In this document: positions 1 through 11,181 of the stretch, one piece after another
Position numbering within the stretch: the first letter of the stretch is position 1
Layout of the letters: each line of letters opens with the position of its first letter
Assembly: GCA_033807695.1 (NCBI GenBank)
Contig: CM066307.1
Coordinates: 620,001 to 684,000 of the forward strand
DNA from: Daedaleopsis sinensis
Taxonomy: Eukaryota > Basidiomycota > Agaricomycetes > Polyporales > Polyporaceae
Length of the DNA: 64,000 nt
Reading direction: 5' to 3'
Position numbers and translations under genes: made by a program
The notes under the pieces: model-generated
Seen by the model: the letters and a program-made list of their open reading frames with translations, nothing else
Told to the model about the DNA's origin: nothing
Databases searched by the model: none

Positions 1-2333
1 CGGGGAGGGAGGATTGGCTCGTGAGAGTGAGCGGGAGACTTACGGATGGCCCTCGCCGCACAGGAGGATCAGCGCGTACGCCTGCAGCTTGAAATTGGGT
101 CCGACCTAGGGTAGCGGCACGACCAATGCAAAATGTTAGAAGGCAAACTCCGCCGAGGGCTCTCAGAAGGCCCGCGAAGACGAGTTGGGGGAAGCTCAAT
201 CTCACCCAGCTCTCCAACATTTGTCCGACTTGCTGCGCCCCGATCCGATGATCAGTCACGTATACTGCGGCCGCGAGCAGGAGTGTGTCTAGTTACCGTA
301 CTGGAAACACGTGTCAGCACCCGGGGTTATCCTGGAAGCAGGACAAACGTACTCATGATTGTCTACGAATGTCACAGCATCGCCCGGTCTGAACTTCAGG
401 ATAGAGCCATGTAATATCTGCCTAAGATCGTATGTCGAGCCGGCCTTGCTCGCGTTGTGCAGGTTGTGATGCAAGGGCACGTCGAAGAATGTTACCTATA
501 GGAGCACCCTGAGTCAGCCACACTGTGGTTGGTATGGCGCAGGCAGACCCACAAGTCCTTGGAGCACCCGAATATACGGCTTGATCTGCTCGAGACTTAG
601 GAGTCGTCAGCGATGTACCACCGAGTCGCACCGTACTCACTCGGCAGACCAATACTCTGCGACGGAAAAGAGGTCGCTTCTTCCGAGTGTTGTGCGGACA
701 TGCCTGATCTGTGTAGCGGAGTGGTGTCATATTGACGCAATGCGGAGAGCAATATCGAGACGTACGAATGCCAGGAGGAACCGGCGATCCATGTGCTTGA
801 TGGCGTCGAAGCGAAATCCGGCCCCGCGAGTAGTCTGAGAGTGTGAGTTAAGTGTAGTCCATACCTTGCAAGGTTGTAATAATATTCCGGGCAATACCTG
901 CAAGACCCAGGTGCCCCAAGACATGAGATCTTCGCGCACGTCAGGATTCCGATGGTCTATCTGCAATACATGATTCGTGAGTTGTGCACACTTATTATGG
1001 TAGATCGACACTGACATCAATACCCAGGAGATAGTCATAGTTGCCGTTCTCAGAGTCGACCCACTTGGACCAGCCCTTGTGCTTGCTGCTCGTAATCCGA
1101 TATATGCCTTTGGTACGCGTTCTATGGTCCCAATCGAGCCCTACGCGCGGAATAGTTCTAAGATCAGCATGACTACCAGATCTCAAATTGAAGAAATACC
1201 GGTGAAATGTTCGTATGTCCATTTGAGACTACTATACTGGCAAACCCGTGATGTCAATAAATGGATCGCTACCAGAAGACCTTTCGCCTAACCTTGTCCG
1301 CTCGACCATTGAAATCGAATGCCGTCCAACCCTAGCAAGATTTATAAGCCCGCGTCCAACTACCGAAGTAGCCAGCTGTTTGCACAACGACAAGTCCTTT
1401 CTGGCCCATTATACAGGCAGTCGGATGTGGCGGGCATCGGGGTCCGCCTGCTTACACTCAACCTTTGCTGTGACCTCTAGCCTGAGGAGCGTGTTTGCAC
1501 GGTCCGACTGCCTGTATATTCTGGGGACGAGAAGGAGTCCAGCGTTGTGCAGACAGCTAGGATGCGCATAAGCACCTCTATTTCTCTGGTTGGACCGGCA
1601 TCCTTCAAACGATTGGTTGGTTCTACAGGTGTAGCCATAAACTTCTCCGGCCGGTCCGCTCCGAGTTTGTGCTGTACAAGTCAGTAGTTGAGCGGTATAT
1701 GCTGTCCTAGACGCCTCACATTCAAAACTGCATCAATGATGACATCTATGCCATGGGCCTTTGCGGCCGCAACCGCGCGAACGAGTTCCTCCTTGGTCCC
1801 CCATCTTGTGGGGATGGTGCCTTTCTGGTAGAACTCGCCCAGGTCCCACTGACAGAACACAGGGATGGTCAGTTGCTCATAACTCGACGTAGGGCATCGT
1901 TGACAGCATCACGAACCAAGTCGTATGCGTCATAACCTTGTCCTTGCTGGTAGGTGCCAATGCTGAATCAGACGTGTGGTGGTATGTGAAGTAGCAAGCT
2001 TGCAGCTCACCTTTCTCATGGCTTTGTTCGGGGGCGGAAGCCACACCTGGGTAGCACCCATGGCTGCAAGGTTAGGAACTTCCGCTTCGAAGTGTCGCCA
2101 CCAGCTCATCTGTGGATGACTCGCTTCCCACGTGAAGAACTGAACCTATGATTGCTACGTAGTCATTCATTCTGGACACGAGGTATATATTCACCGACAC
2201 CTACCATGAGCGCATTGTCGTCTGTGTTTCCTGGGCTAAGTCTCATGTTTGGGAGAGCAGGTTGGGGGTACCGCCAGAAAGTCAACAACTCCCAGAGCCG
2301 GATCAACGTGTCCGTGAAGTAGTCAGAGATCAT
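1..2333 (-). CDS. Alpha-amylase, GH13 subfamily 5 type (3' end outside window)
   Basis: Hydrolyses internal alpha-1,4-glucan bonds. No signal peptide is visible at the chosen start (2333, MISDYF), so it may act inside the cell. Exons read 2333-2205, 2145-2011, 1946-1917 (30 nt), 1848-1720, 1671-1576, 1331-1293 and onward. Joined, they give the family landmarks in order: [34 protein letters not shown] (region I), [23 protein letters not shown] (region II, nucleophile Asp), VAEYWSAE (region III, acid/base Glu), [13 protein letters not shown] and FVDNHE (region IV), then [15 protein letters not shown] before the window edge. Region IV normally ends in Asp and here reads Glu. The intron after REIE is about 244 nt and holds a fold-back repeat; the others examined here are mostly 40-90 nt. 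The assignment to GH13 is strong. Whether the enzyme is fully active is uncertain because of the region IV change. Confidence 0.9.
1375..1557. repeat. Imperfect fold-back repeat inside an alpha-amylase intron
   Basis: Two arms of about 50-55 bp (roughly 1376-1430 and 1503-1556) are imperfect reverse complements, sharing blocks such as GCACAACG and TATACAGGCAGTCGGA, around a 70-bp loop. The unit fills most of the unusually long intron between conserved GH13 segments. This is the structure of a small non-autonomous (MITE-like) insertion, but I see no clear target-site duplication. Confidence 0.7.
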
Positions 2334-3254
2334 GATTGTCGCAGCAAACCGTGTCACAAAACAACCGCAGAGGCGAGCGCAACTAGACGAACTCCTCGCA
2401 CCCTCGCAGTTTCGCTGGACGCGTCGTAAACGCGCGCTGACCGTCTGGCGTTTGACATCCGCGTGACGGCATCCGAGTCGCGCGGTCGTGTGCCTTTCAG
2501 ACGGAGTTGCGCACATTCGCTCTCCGTCAGGCGCCCACGTTTAAATAGCCTGTGTCGCGAAAAAGTTTGTTCACCATTGCGGCCACCACGCGTCCCTGCT
2601 CCTCCTGTCTGCGTTTTGTACGACGATGAGATGCGGCTCTGACGCGCTTCTTGAAGTTCTGTGGTGGTCCTGATTGAAAAGCCTTCTTAATCGCTTCGTT
2701 CACTCAGCATCCACGTCGAACGGAGTTTCATGATCAGGCGACAACACCTCTTCGGAGAGCTGTAATTGTACTTCTACCCTCTTCGCGTTCCACGGACTGC
2801 TTCCTCGCGCATACTAGAGTGCATCTCCCGGTCGAGGTGGGTTTTCGGTTCGATGGGACGCGATGCAATAGTTATCATACAAACCCGCATGTGTTGTATA
2901 CGTAGTACGTACCACACCGCAACTTTTACGCAGGACTGCCTGTTCCTCGTTTGCTTCGACTGTCCTCAATGCAGGAGTTGACGCAACAAATGTCGGTCTT
3001 ACAGACTCTACGCATGGTGTAACGATGACTTCAGGAGAACCCTTGATCATCAGAGCAATCTTACTGCTACAGTACGTACTAGTATAGGCCGCTCGGAAAA
3101 GAATCCCTAGCACTGCAAGTTGCACGTACCAGCAAGATGTCCGCAGGGAGCTTGAAAATGCGTAGCGGTGTGAGCTAGAAGATTCATGACATGTAGCACT
3201 ACATCAGAAGTACAGGAAGAGCAGCGAGATACGAGAGATAGAGCAGCGCACCAA
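2334..3254. other. Intergenic, upstream of alpha-amylase
   Basis: No reading frame here aligns with a family or shows convincing splice structure. It holds the amylase 5' region and the 3' flank of the next minus-strand gene. No clear TATA box was found. Confidence 0.5.
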
Positions 3255-4164
3255 TCAGCCATGCATGTTCCCGAACTCATCCAAACTCATCCCCCTCGTT
3301 ACCCGCCGCCGTACCTCCGGCGAGAGCGAACCATCCGCCGAGATGCCGCCCATGCTCAGCGCGGGGTTCATGCCCATCCCCGGCGCCATGCCCATTGCAG
3401 GGTTGCCCATCATCCCCGGCGGGGGCCCCCGCTGCATGGGGGAGCCAGGCATACCATCACCGCCGGGCCCGTAAAACTGGGCTGGAGGGATAGCAGCCAT
3501 GCTGCCGTATGGTCCGCCCATGCCCTGGTTGCCTCCCGGGAAGTGGCGTGGCGAAGCCATCCCCTGCGGAGTGCCGTAGAGCTGTGCTTGGGACACACCG
3601 GGTGTCATCGCACCCGGAGGCATGGAGCTGTTACGGAGGAGCCGTGGCGAGTTCGTGGCATCTGTGTGCAGCCGTTGCGATGGACCAGAGGAAGACGAGG
3701 GCTCGTCGTCCTTCTGTTGCGAGTCCTTGAGATAGCCACGCAAGGGGATAGGGTCATAGTACAGATTTGAGTATTCGTCCACGAGGAACCTGTTAAAAAG
3801 ACGAAGGCTTGAGCTGTAGTCGTGAAGGGTGATGGTGTTCGACGTACTGCTGTGTCCCAACGTCCCACTGCGGTCCTCGCTCTGCCCGTGCGGTCATCAG
3901 GAGGGAGTTCCATTCGGATGCGCTATCCTATGTTCGTTCACAGGCTTCAGGTGTTACGGTTTCTACGGTCTCTTGCTGAAAACATACTATTGCTTGCGCT
4001 AGGGCACTGGTAGGTTCTAGGGCGGTTTGGCGGATGTCCACGCGAACGCGCTGCTCACTGGCAACTCGTTCGACATTCGCCGTGAGCACGGGCCCGATGC
4101 GTTGGGAGTTATGTCGCGGCACATTAACTTTGAGGTCGCGCTGAGGCATTGTTGAAGGAGACAT
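3255..4164 (-). CDS. Uncharacterised protein with Pro/Gly/Met-rich C-terminus
   Basis: Three exons (4164-3988, 3927-3848, 3789-3255) join in frame with GTATGT and GTACGT donors to give 263 residues. The N-terminal half is a mixed, foldable sequence (for example VDIRQTALEPTSALAQAID and QFLVDEYSNLYYDPIPLRG). The C-terminal half is low complexity, rich in Pro, Gly and Met with repeated PGM and GMN steps, and ends MSLDEFGNMHG. I do not recognise a named domain. The frame continuity over two introns makes it a real gene. It is divergent from the SNF5-type gene (273 bp between start codons), so the two probably share a promoter region. The start could be the second Met (MPQRDL). Confidence 0.7.
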
Positions 4165-4436
4165 GTTCGAAGAAACGGATGTAATGGGTGCAGCAGGAGG
4201 TGAGAGCCACTGTCACTGAGCAGAGCAGGCAGTCCGCAACCCCGCCGGCAGACGGATCACATCTGGGCGCCTGTACTCGGTTGTTTGACGCGTCTCGGCG
4301 TCAGAGCACCTCGCGCTCGACCACTGCGACCGCGACCGCGCTCAGGCGTACACCAACCCTTGCTCTCGTCCACTTCACTTTCGAAACTCAAACCATTCAA
4401 GTCGAGACCTGCAAATTACTTGGCATAAAATCCGTC

Positions 4437-6287
4437 ATGTCCGGCGCGAACGCGGCTGCTGGACCATCGTCTTTCCTCCGTGGACACCAACCCATCGCGC
4501 CCGCTCCCCCTGAGGCAGCTCATTCCGGTGTGTAGCTCAATTTTGTCGTTGTGTGGCTCGCGCACTCAGCCGAAAAAGCATACTACAATAACATACGCCA
4601 CTGGTCGAACTCTGTCACGCCTCCGCCCACAAATGGCCGGATAAACCCCTCACGAAAGAGCACTCGCCCTTTGCGGAGCAGCACCCTCGCACCCGCTCCT
4701 CCGGCACAAACACCCATTACGAGCCGTCAAGCATCCATTCCCCCCACACAACCGCAGCAGATCGTCTATGCCTCTCACCACCAAACCGCTATGCCCCCTC
4801 AGCAATACGGCCCTCGGCCGCCGATCCCAACCACTCCGCAAGCACTCCATTCCACATATGCGTCGCGTCTGCGCACAGGCACGACGCTCCTCATGCAGCC
4901 CATTCTCGCGGCTTCGTCCGTCGCAGCCGTGGCCTCGCGCACCTCGCGGCGCGGCGGGGTCGTCAACTACGCAGATCCCGGCTCCGGCGACGAGTTCCAG
5001 GACGCGGGCGCCATCGACTCGGACGACTCGGACTTCGTGGCGAGTGGGGGAACACGCCAGGCGGTACGCGCCGCGAGGGTGTCCAGTCGGGCGCCCGCTG
5101 GGAGCTCGGTGTTTCACGCTGGCACGGGCAGTGGCTACGCAACCCCGGGTCCTTCGCAGGCCCCGCCGCAGAAGGCGGAGCTGGATCAGAGCTATCTGGG
5201 GCAGGTTCCTCCTTCTCGGTTCATCACTGCGAAGCCGGTATTCCCCACGAAGCATGAATACTAGTGAGTCTGTCCTGAACTGTCTCATAGCTGCGTTCTC
5301 AAGGATTGTCGCGTCCGTCTATTCAGCTCTCAGGCCGACTTGGAGACCCAAGCTGAAAAGCCCACGTCACTCATCCCTATCCGTGTAGAGTTCGAGACCG
5401 ACTCGCATAGGATACGTGACTGTTTTGTGTGGAACATCAACGAAGAGCTTATTACGCCTGAACAATTTGCCCGCACGTTCTGCTTGGATCTGGACATTAA
5501 CCAAAGCCCATACGTGGATATTGTCGCTAATCAAATTCGCGCGCAACTGGAGGAGCACGAGGGTGTCGCGTCAATAAATCTCGGAGTTGATGCAGACCTT
5601 TCCGGGGAAGAGGACGAGCACGCTGGGGAGGAGGTGAACGAGTGCCGGGTCATCCTAAGCGTGAGCTTCACGATTTTCACCCTCCACAAAGCAAAGTGAC
5701 TGAAACACACTCTCAGATCGACGTACAAATCGCGACCCATCATCTTTTAGACCATATCGAGTGGGATTTGCTCTCGCCGCTCACACCAGAAGAGTTCTCG
5801 ATAAAGCTCTGCTGCGAGCTCGGACTCACCGGCGAAGCAGCCCCCCTCATTGCGCACGCCATCCACGAAGAGATCGTCAAGCACAAGCGCGACGCGATTG
5901 AATGGGGTGTGATTGGAGGCGAGACGCGTGACGTCGCCGACGACTCTGCTGCCGATCGCCCGCGCGACAAGAGCGGCCTGAGCCTGATGAAGGACAAGAC
6001 GGGGCTCGGATTAGGGTGGGGACGCACCCCGAAGGACGGGAGGGGTCCGAAGCCGTTGAGGAGCGTCTGGCGCGACTGGGCGGAGGCTGAGGAGTTCCGC
6101 ACGCGGTTTGAGGTGCTGACGGCGGAGGAAGTCGAGCGGCGAGAGCTCGAGAGGGAGCGCGCGAGTCGGTGAGTCTGTTGCTGCATCTATATAAGACCTG
6201 TGCTGACGAGATCACAGCCGGCTTCGTCGCGAGACGTCGAAGTTCCAATCGACGGCACGGTCGAGGCTGCTCGCCGGAAGGAGGTAA
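4437..6287 (+). CDS. SNF5: SNF5/SFH1-type subunit of a SWI/SNF or RSC chromatin remodeller
   Basis: Core scaffold subunit of ATP-dependent nucleosome remodelling complexes in the nucleus. Exons 4437-4527, 4570-5263, 5327-5660, 5717-6168 and 6218-6287 give 546 residues with every phase matching. The N-terminal 260 residues are Pro/Gln-rich, followed by a basic and acidic stretch (TSRRGGVVNYADPG, then DSDDSDF) reminiscent of Sfh1. The SNF5 domain follows as two repeats, one starting LIPIRVEFETDSHRIRD and the second IDVQIATHHLLDHIEWD, each with the typical (I/L)TPEXF helix (LITPEQFA and LTPEEFSI). The C-terminus is basic (RRLRRETSKF). Length fits Sfh1 better than the longer Snf5 paralogue. I am sure of the family, less of which paralogue. 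Confidence 0.93.
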
Positions 6288-6570
6288 CGGCGACTGTCAT
6301 ATTGCGTGTCCGGTTTGGTGGACAGGTTGTAGCGTACCGTATATCGACCATGTTTTGATGTTGTCTACTTTAATACGCGCTTCACTGTCTCTGCGCACTG
6401 TCCTAAGTCCACTGCGGACTGAGTGTACTGCCGGAAGCATCGGGGACGACGCACATCGGAGTCGCAGTCATGTGACCGACGCGTTCGGCGCGACAACCAC
6501 GCGCCGTGAAGCAGCGGTTCATCTCCGCGGGACTTCGCCGCACACAACGCTTTCATCGCTCTCTTCGCCC

Positions 6571-9500
6571 ATGGATCCGACTGTCGCCAGCGAACTTGCA
6601 CAAACACGCGCGAAATACAGAGCTGAACTCGAGACCGCACTCACAGAAGACGCCGATCCGCTCGCGGCGTACGACTCGTTCGTCAAGTGGACCGTGGACA
6701 GCTACGGGCCGCATCTCGCACAGTCCGGCCTGCTCGAGCTCCTGGAGGAGGCGACGAGGCGGTTTGTGGACGACGATGGATACAAGAGCGACCTGCGATA
6801 TTTGAAGCTGTGGCTGCTGTATGCGAAGCACGTCGAGGATCCCACGCGGGTCTATGGCTTCGTCCAGTCGAAGGGCATCGGCAGGATTTACGCACAGCTG
6901 TATCAGGACTATGCGGATGAGCTTGAGAGACGCGGGAGGTGAGTAGTATGTCCTGATTTCTGGAGATTTCGCTCGTGCTACACTGCTGTGCCACTTCTGC
7001 CTACCCACATTGCAACACTGCTTTATCCATCTGCTGCGTCCGCCAACTATTTCCTGCGATAACTGCATGCCGCTATGGCTGACGAATGACTTTGGTTGCT
7101 AATTGTTCATGTAGGAGGGAACAGGCCGAGTCGATCTACACGAAAGGCATTGGCCGGCGCGCCAGACCTCTGGAACCTCTCAAGCGTAGATTTGAAGAGT
7201 TCAAGTCGCGAGCATCTACACCTCCTCCCAAATCCACCGTCTCGAACGCGGTCTCCTGGCAGAATGCACCGGATGAGGTCCGCGCTCTCCGACTCGCACC
7301 GTTCAAGAATCATCCAGTCGTGAATCCACCCGACAACATGCCACCCCCGCCGCCACCCCCACACGCTCATCTGTCACCCCCGATACAACACTCAAAGCAG
7401 GGTTGGAACCCATATGCTATGATGCTCGCCCCTCCCGCTCCAGGCAAGCGGAAAGAGAAACTCCGGTTCAACCTCTCGCTTCTGTTCACCGACGAGGGCG
7501 TGGAGTACAGCATGCAGGAGGCGCGCGCGCGTTCGATGGGTCTGCTCGGCAAGAAGTGGGGTCCGCCGCCCCAGCCCGAGCGCGAACGGCGCGTCGGCTT
7601 CTCGGGCGAGCCCGGCAAAGACACGAAGTCGACGAGGAAATTCGCGGTGGGCGCGGAGCCTACGGTCACGCTTGCCACCAAGGAGGCCCTCGCAGACGTG
7701 TTCGGGATGTACAACTCGCCGGAGAAGTCTATGCGCTTTGGGCCGGCAGCGGGCAGCAAACACGCCCCAGTGCGGAGAGTCGACCCGGTAACCCCGGTAC
7801 CTTTGGCACCGCTGCTGCGCACTATGACTGAGCAGAGTGCGGATTCGTCGAAAACACTCGTCGGTAAGTGCTACGGCGTGCGAACCTCAATGCGTATTGT
7901 ACGGACGGCTAATGCAGAACAGGGTTCAAACCGTTCGTCGACGAGAATGCTCAGAGACAGAGCAAGACACCGGCTGCGACCCCGAAGGTGAAAGGTTCAT
8001 GTACATGCTATTGAGACTGGAGCTCTGACAGGTGGATAGATTACACCCTTCGTCGATCCGGATGCTGCGAACACATCCATGGTCACACCAAATCCCAACA
8101 ACCGCCCCGCATTGTCCGTCAAAGATCCCTCAGCACTCGCGCTCAGCGCTAAACAAGACGATAATACTCTAGAACTCAAGAAGAAGCTCGCCGTGCACAT
8201 AGACTCCGACGCACCACCCAAACCACCCCCGGTATTCAGTCTTACGCCAGCGTCCGCGACGTTCCGCAATCGACCCGATCTTTTCTCAGACGACGCGAAG
8301 GGATCTGGGGAGAACATCTTCCGGCCCGCTTCGGCAGGCGCGACGAAGTTCATGCCATTCTCCGATGAGAATGCGCCGAAGGTGTTCAGTCGACCTCCGT
8401 CCAAGGGTGAGAACGCACCTGCACCGACGTTTACTCCATTTGTCGAGAAGCCTGCACAGAACCAACCCCTTGCATCGTCGACCTCCGGCCGTCCTGTCCT
8501 CGGAGAGCGTACGCCTCTGCGACCTGTCCTTGCTCCACTACAATCCGAACCAGAGCCGGAGTCGGAGCGGGAGGATCCCGGACCGGAGCCCGAGGTAGAG
8601 AAGGAAGAGGAGCCTGAACACGACCAGGAGCAAGAGCAGGACGAACAACCGGAGACCCCCACCACGGAGTCGGACGCAGATGCTCGCTCGCGATTCGAGC
8701 TGGAGCAATTGAACTCGCGCGATGCGCTTACAAGCGAAAGCTCCTCGGACGACTTTGACGGATACATCGGGTATGAGCAGCCCGCGGAAGAGGCTGGACA
8801 GGAAGTTGACGCAGAAGCCCCCTTGGATGACGACTCGGACACGAATGGGTACCGCGTCCCACTCGGCGGGCGGTTCGGCCAGTTCAACGTGATGACACCC
8901 ATCACAGAACGGACGTATGAGTTCACGATGAGCACACATGCTTCCGGGGGGACGCCCGGATTCAGCATTCACCGTGACGCCGCGGAGCTGCTGGCTGCAC
9001 AGTTGGAGGAGGACGAGGACGAGGACGAGGACGAGGCGGAGGAGGTAGTGAACATCGAGGAGAGGACAGGGACGCTCAGTCTCGCGGATGCACTGGACGT
9101 GGCCTCCTCGTTCAAGCCACCGAACCCGTGCAATCCCTTCGATCCGCCGATAGTCGCCACGCTCCTCAGACTCATCCCGCCCGACCCCGGGTTCCATGAC
9201 CTGCGGAGCGAAGAGTCTGGCCAGCTCGACGGGCTGCAAAAGTTTGCGAAGAGGAAGACGCGACGCGCGAGCGGTACCTCCTCGTCGGGCCGCTCGATGC
9301 AGGACGGCGAAACGCTCGAGCTCGCGCTGCACGACCGCCGCTTCGCGGTCGTCGACAAACTCGGGGAGGGCGGCTTTGGCGCCGTCTTCGAGGCGATCGA
9401 CCTGGACATGAAGGCCAAGCGTTCTCGCGACTCTGACAACGCCGACTCTGACGGAGACGAAGACGATGACGAAGACGGCGAGGAGGCGAACCGCGTCGCG

Positions 9501-10397
9501 CTCAAGGTCGTCAAGCCGCGGAACCTCTGGGAGTTCCACGTCCTCCGGCGGATCCACGCGAGGCTGCCCGCGCCGCTCCGGCGGTCGATCGTCACGCCGC
9601 AGGCGCTCTACGCGTTCCGCGACGAGTCCTTCCTCGTGCTCGAGCTGCGCAAGCAGGGCACGCTCCTAGACATCGTGAACCGCGCGCCCGCGGCGGGGCT
9701 CACGCAGCCGGGCGCGTGCCTCGACGAGCTGCTCGTCATGTTCTTCGCGGCGGAGCTCCTGCGCGTGCTCGATGGCCTGCACCGCGCAGGCTTCATCCAC
9801 GGGGACGTCAAGATCGACAACTGCCTGCTGCGGATCGAGGACGTGCCCGGGCCCGCGTCCGCCTGGGACGCGCGCTACGAGCCGTCTGGGGCGCGCGGCT
9901 GGGCGCACAAGGGCCTCACGCTCATCGACTTCGGGCGCACGGTCGACACGCGCCTCTTCCCCGCGGGGCAGCGCTACGTCGCGGAGTGGCCGACGGACGC
10001 GCGCGACTGCCTCGAGATGCGCGAGGGCCGCCCGTGGACGTTCCAGACGGACTACTTCGGGCTCGCGGGGATCATATACTGCATGCTCTACGGCAAGTAC
10101 ATCGAGGCCGCGTCCGTCGTGCCCGCCCCGGAGCAGGAGCCGGGCCCGGGCGGCCGCGTGCGCTACAGGCTCGCGACGCCGTTCAAGCGCTACTGGCAGG
10201 GCGAGCTGTGGACGCGGCTGTTCGACGTGCTCCTCAACCCGACGCTCGTCCGCCCGGACGGGGCGCTGCCCGTGACGGACGAGCTCGCGGCGCTGCGGGC
10301 GGAGATGGAGGCGTGGCTGCAGGCCAACTGCAACCGCGCGAGCAACAGCCTCAAGGGTCTGCTCAAGAAGGTGGGGCTCGCGATTCTCAAAGGCTGA
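6571..10397 (+). CDS. BUB1: Spindle-assembly checkpoint kinase Bub1
   Basis: Kinetochore Ser/Thr kinase that marks centromeric histone H2A and recruits checkpoint proteins. Exons 6571-6938, 7115-7863, 7923-7987 and 8040-10397 give 1179 residues. In order: the Bub1/Mad3 N-terminal TPR-like domain (residues about 1-170, with LKLWLLYAKHVEDP and FVQSKGIGR); a Bub3-binding GLEBS-like motif (GVEYSMQEARARSMG); a conserved TKEALADVFGMYNSP motif; a long acidic disordered region including an Asp/Glu run; then the kinase domain in the uninterrupted last exon. Kinase landmarks are GEGGFGAVFE (glycine loop), VALKVVKP (lysine), HGDVKIDNCLL (catalytic loop, Asp), LTLIDFGRTVD and FQTDYFGLAG. An acidic insert separates the glycine loop from the lysine. 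No KEN box was found by eye. Confidence 0.95.
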
Positions 10398-11181
10398 CCG
10401 CCCGGATACGTCGATGTCGCTGTGCGTCTTCCCTTCTCTCGCCCCTCTTTCGTAGACACGGTGCTCGACTTTCGATTCGCGGGCGAACCGTTTGACGAAC
10501 ATTCACGATATTACTTACCATGACGGCCTCACTGTTTCAATAATCACCCCGCACGCACGCACGCTTCTGTATCCTGCCGTCTGCCTTGATTCCGTGTACG
10601 TGTAGAGTACCGCCCGAATAACGCGCGTAGTCCGACTCCGACAAGATTCGTGTGCTCCATCCGCGGAGAAAGCGCCATGATTTTGCGAAACAATGCAGCA
10701 CAACAAAATGCAACTGACAACACGTGACAAACCAAAACACAACACTGGCGCGGAGCGTGAGTGGGGAGCGGGCGTGGGGAGAGGAGAGGGGCGCGGGCTG
10801 CGAGCGGACGGACAGGGCGGGGCGGGGCGGGGGCGGAGGGACCAAGCAACGGCAGGCAGGCAGGTACGGCAGCGCGCGGGCAGGCCTGGCTCACACCGAG
10901 GAGCGCACATGCGCACATCCTCGACTCCAGAGCGCAGGCAAGTCACGCGGAGCGTGCCCGCATACGTCGCAGCACGGGTGGCAAGAGAGGAGGTAGGTAG
11001 GCGTAGGGGAGATGAGCGAGAGACGACGGTGGTGGGGGGTAGGGGGTGGAGGGGTGGATTGCGTAGGGACGAACGGGGGACGATGCGGGGTGAGGTCAGA
11101 TGCAGTACTAGTCGCGATGCAACGGGACGAGACGGTAGAGAGGATGCGGGCGCAGGCGCAAGCTCACGCTGCCCCGCCGCC
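10398..11181. other. Intergenic between convergent BUB1 and PBP1
   Basis: Convergent 3' ends; purine-rich low complexity on the plus strand. I find no supported gene. Confidence 0.5.

Noticed and set aside
4650..5288. Minus-strand Arg/Leu-rich frame opposite the SNF5-type gene
   Set aside because: Composition typical of an antisense shadow; the plus frame splices into a complete SNF5 domain.
9666..10502. Long Arg/Glu/Val-rich open frame on the minus strand, and similar frames on the plus strand, over BUB1
   Set aside because: Shadow frames caused by strong GC3 bias in the BUB1 kinase exon; the BUB1 frame has all kinase motifs.
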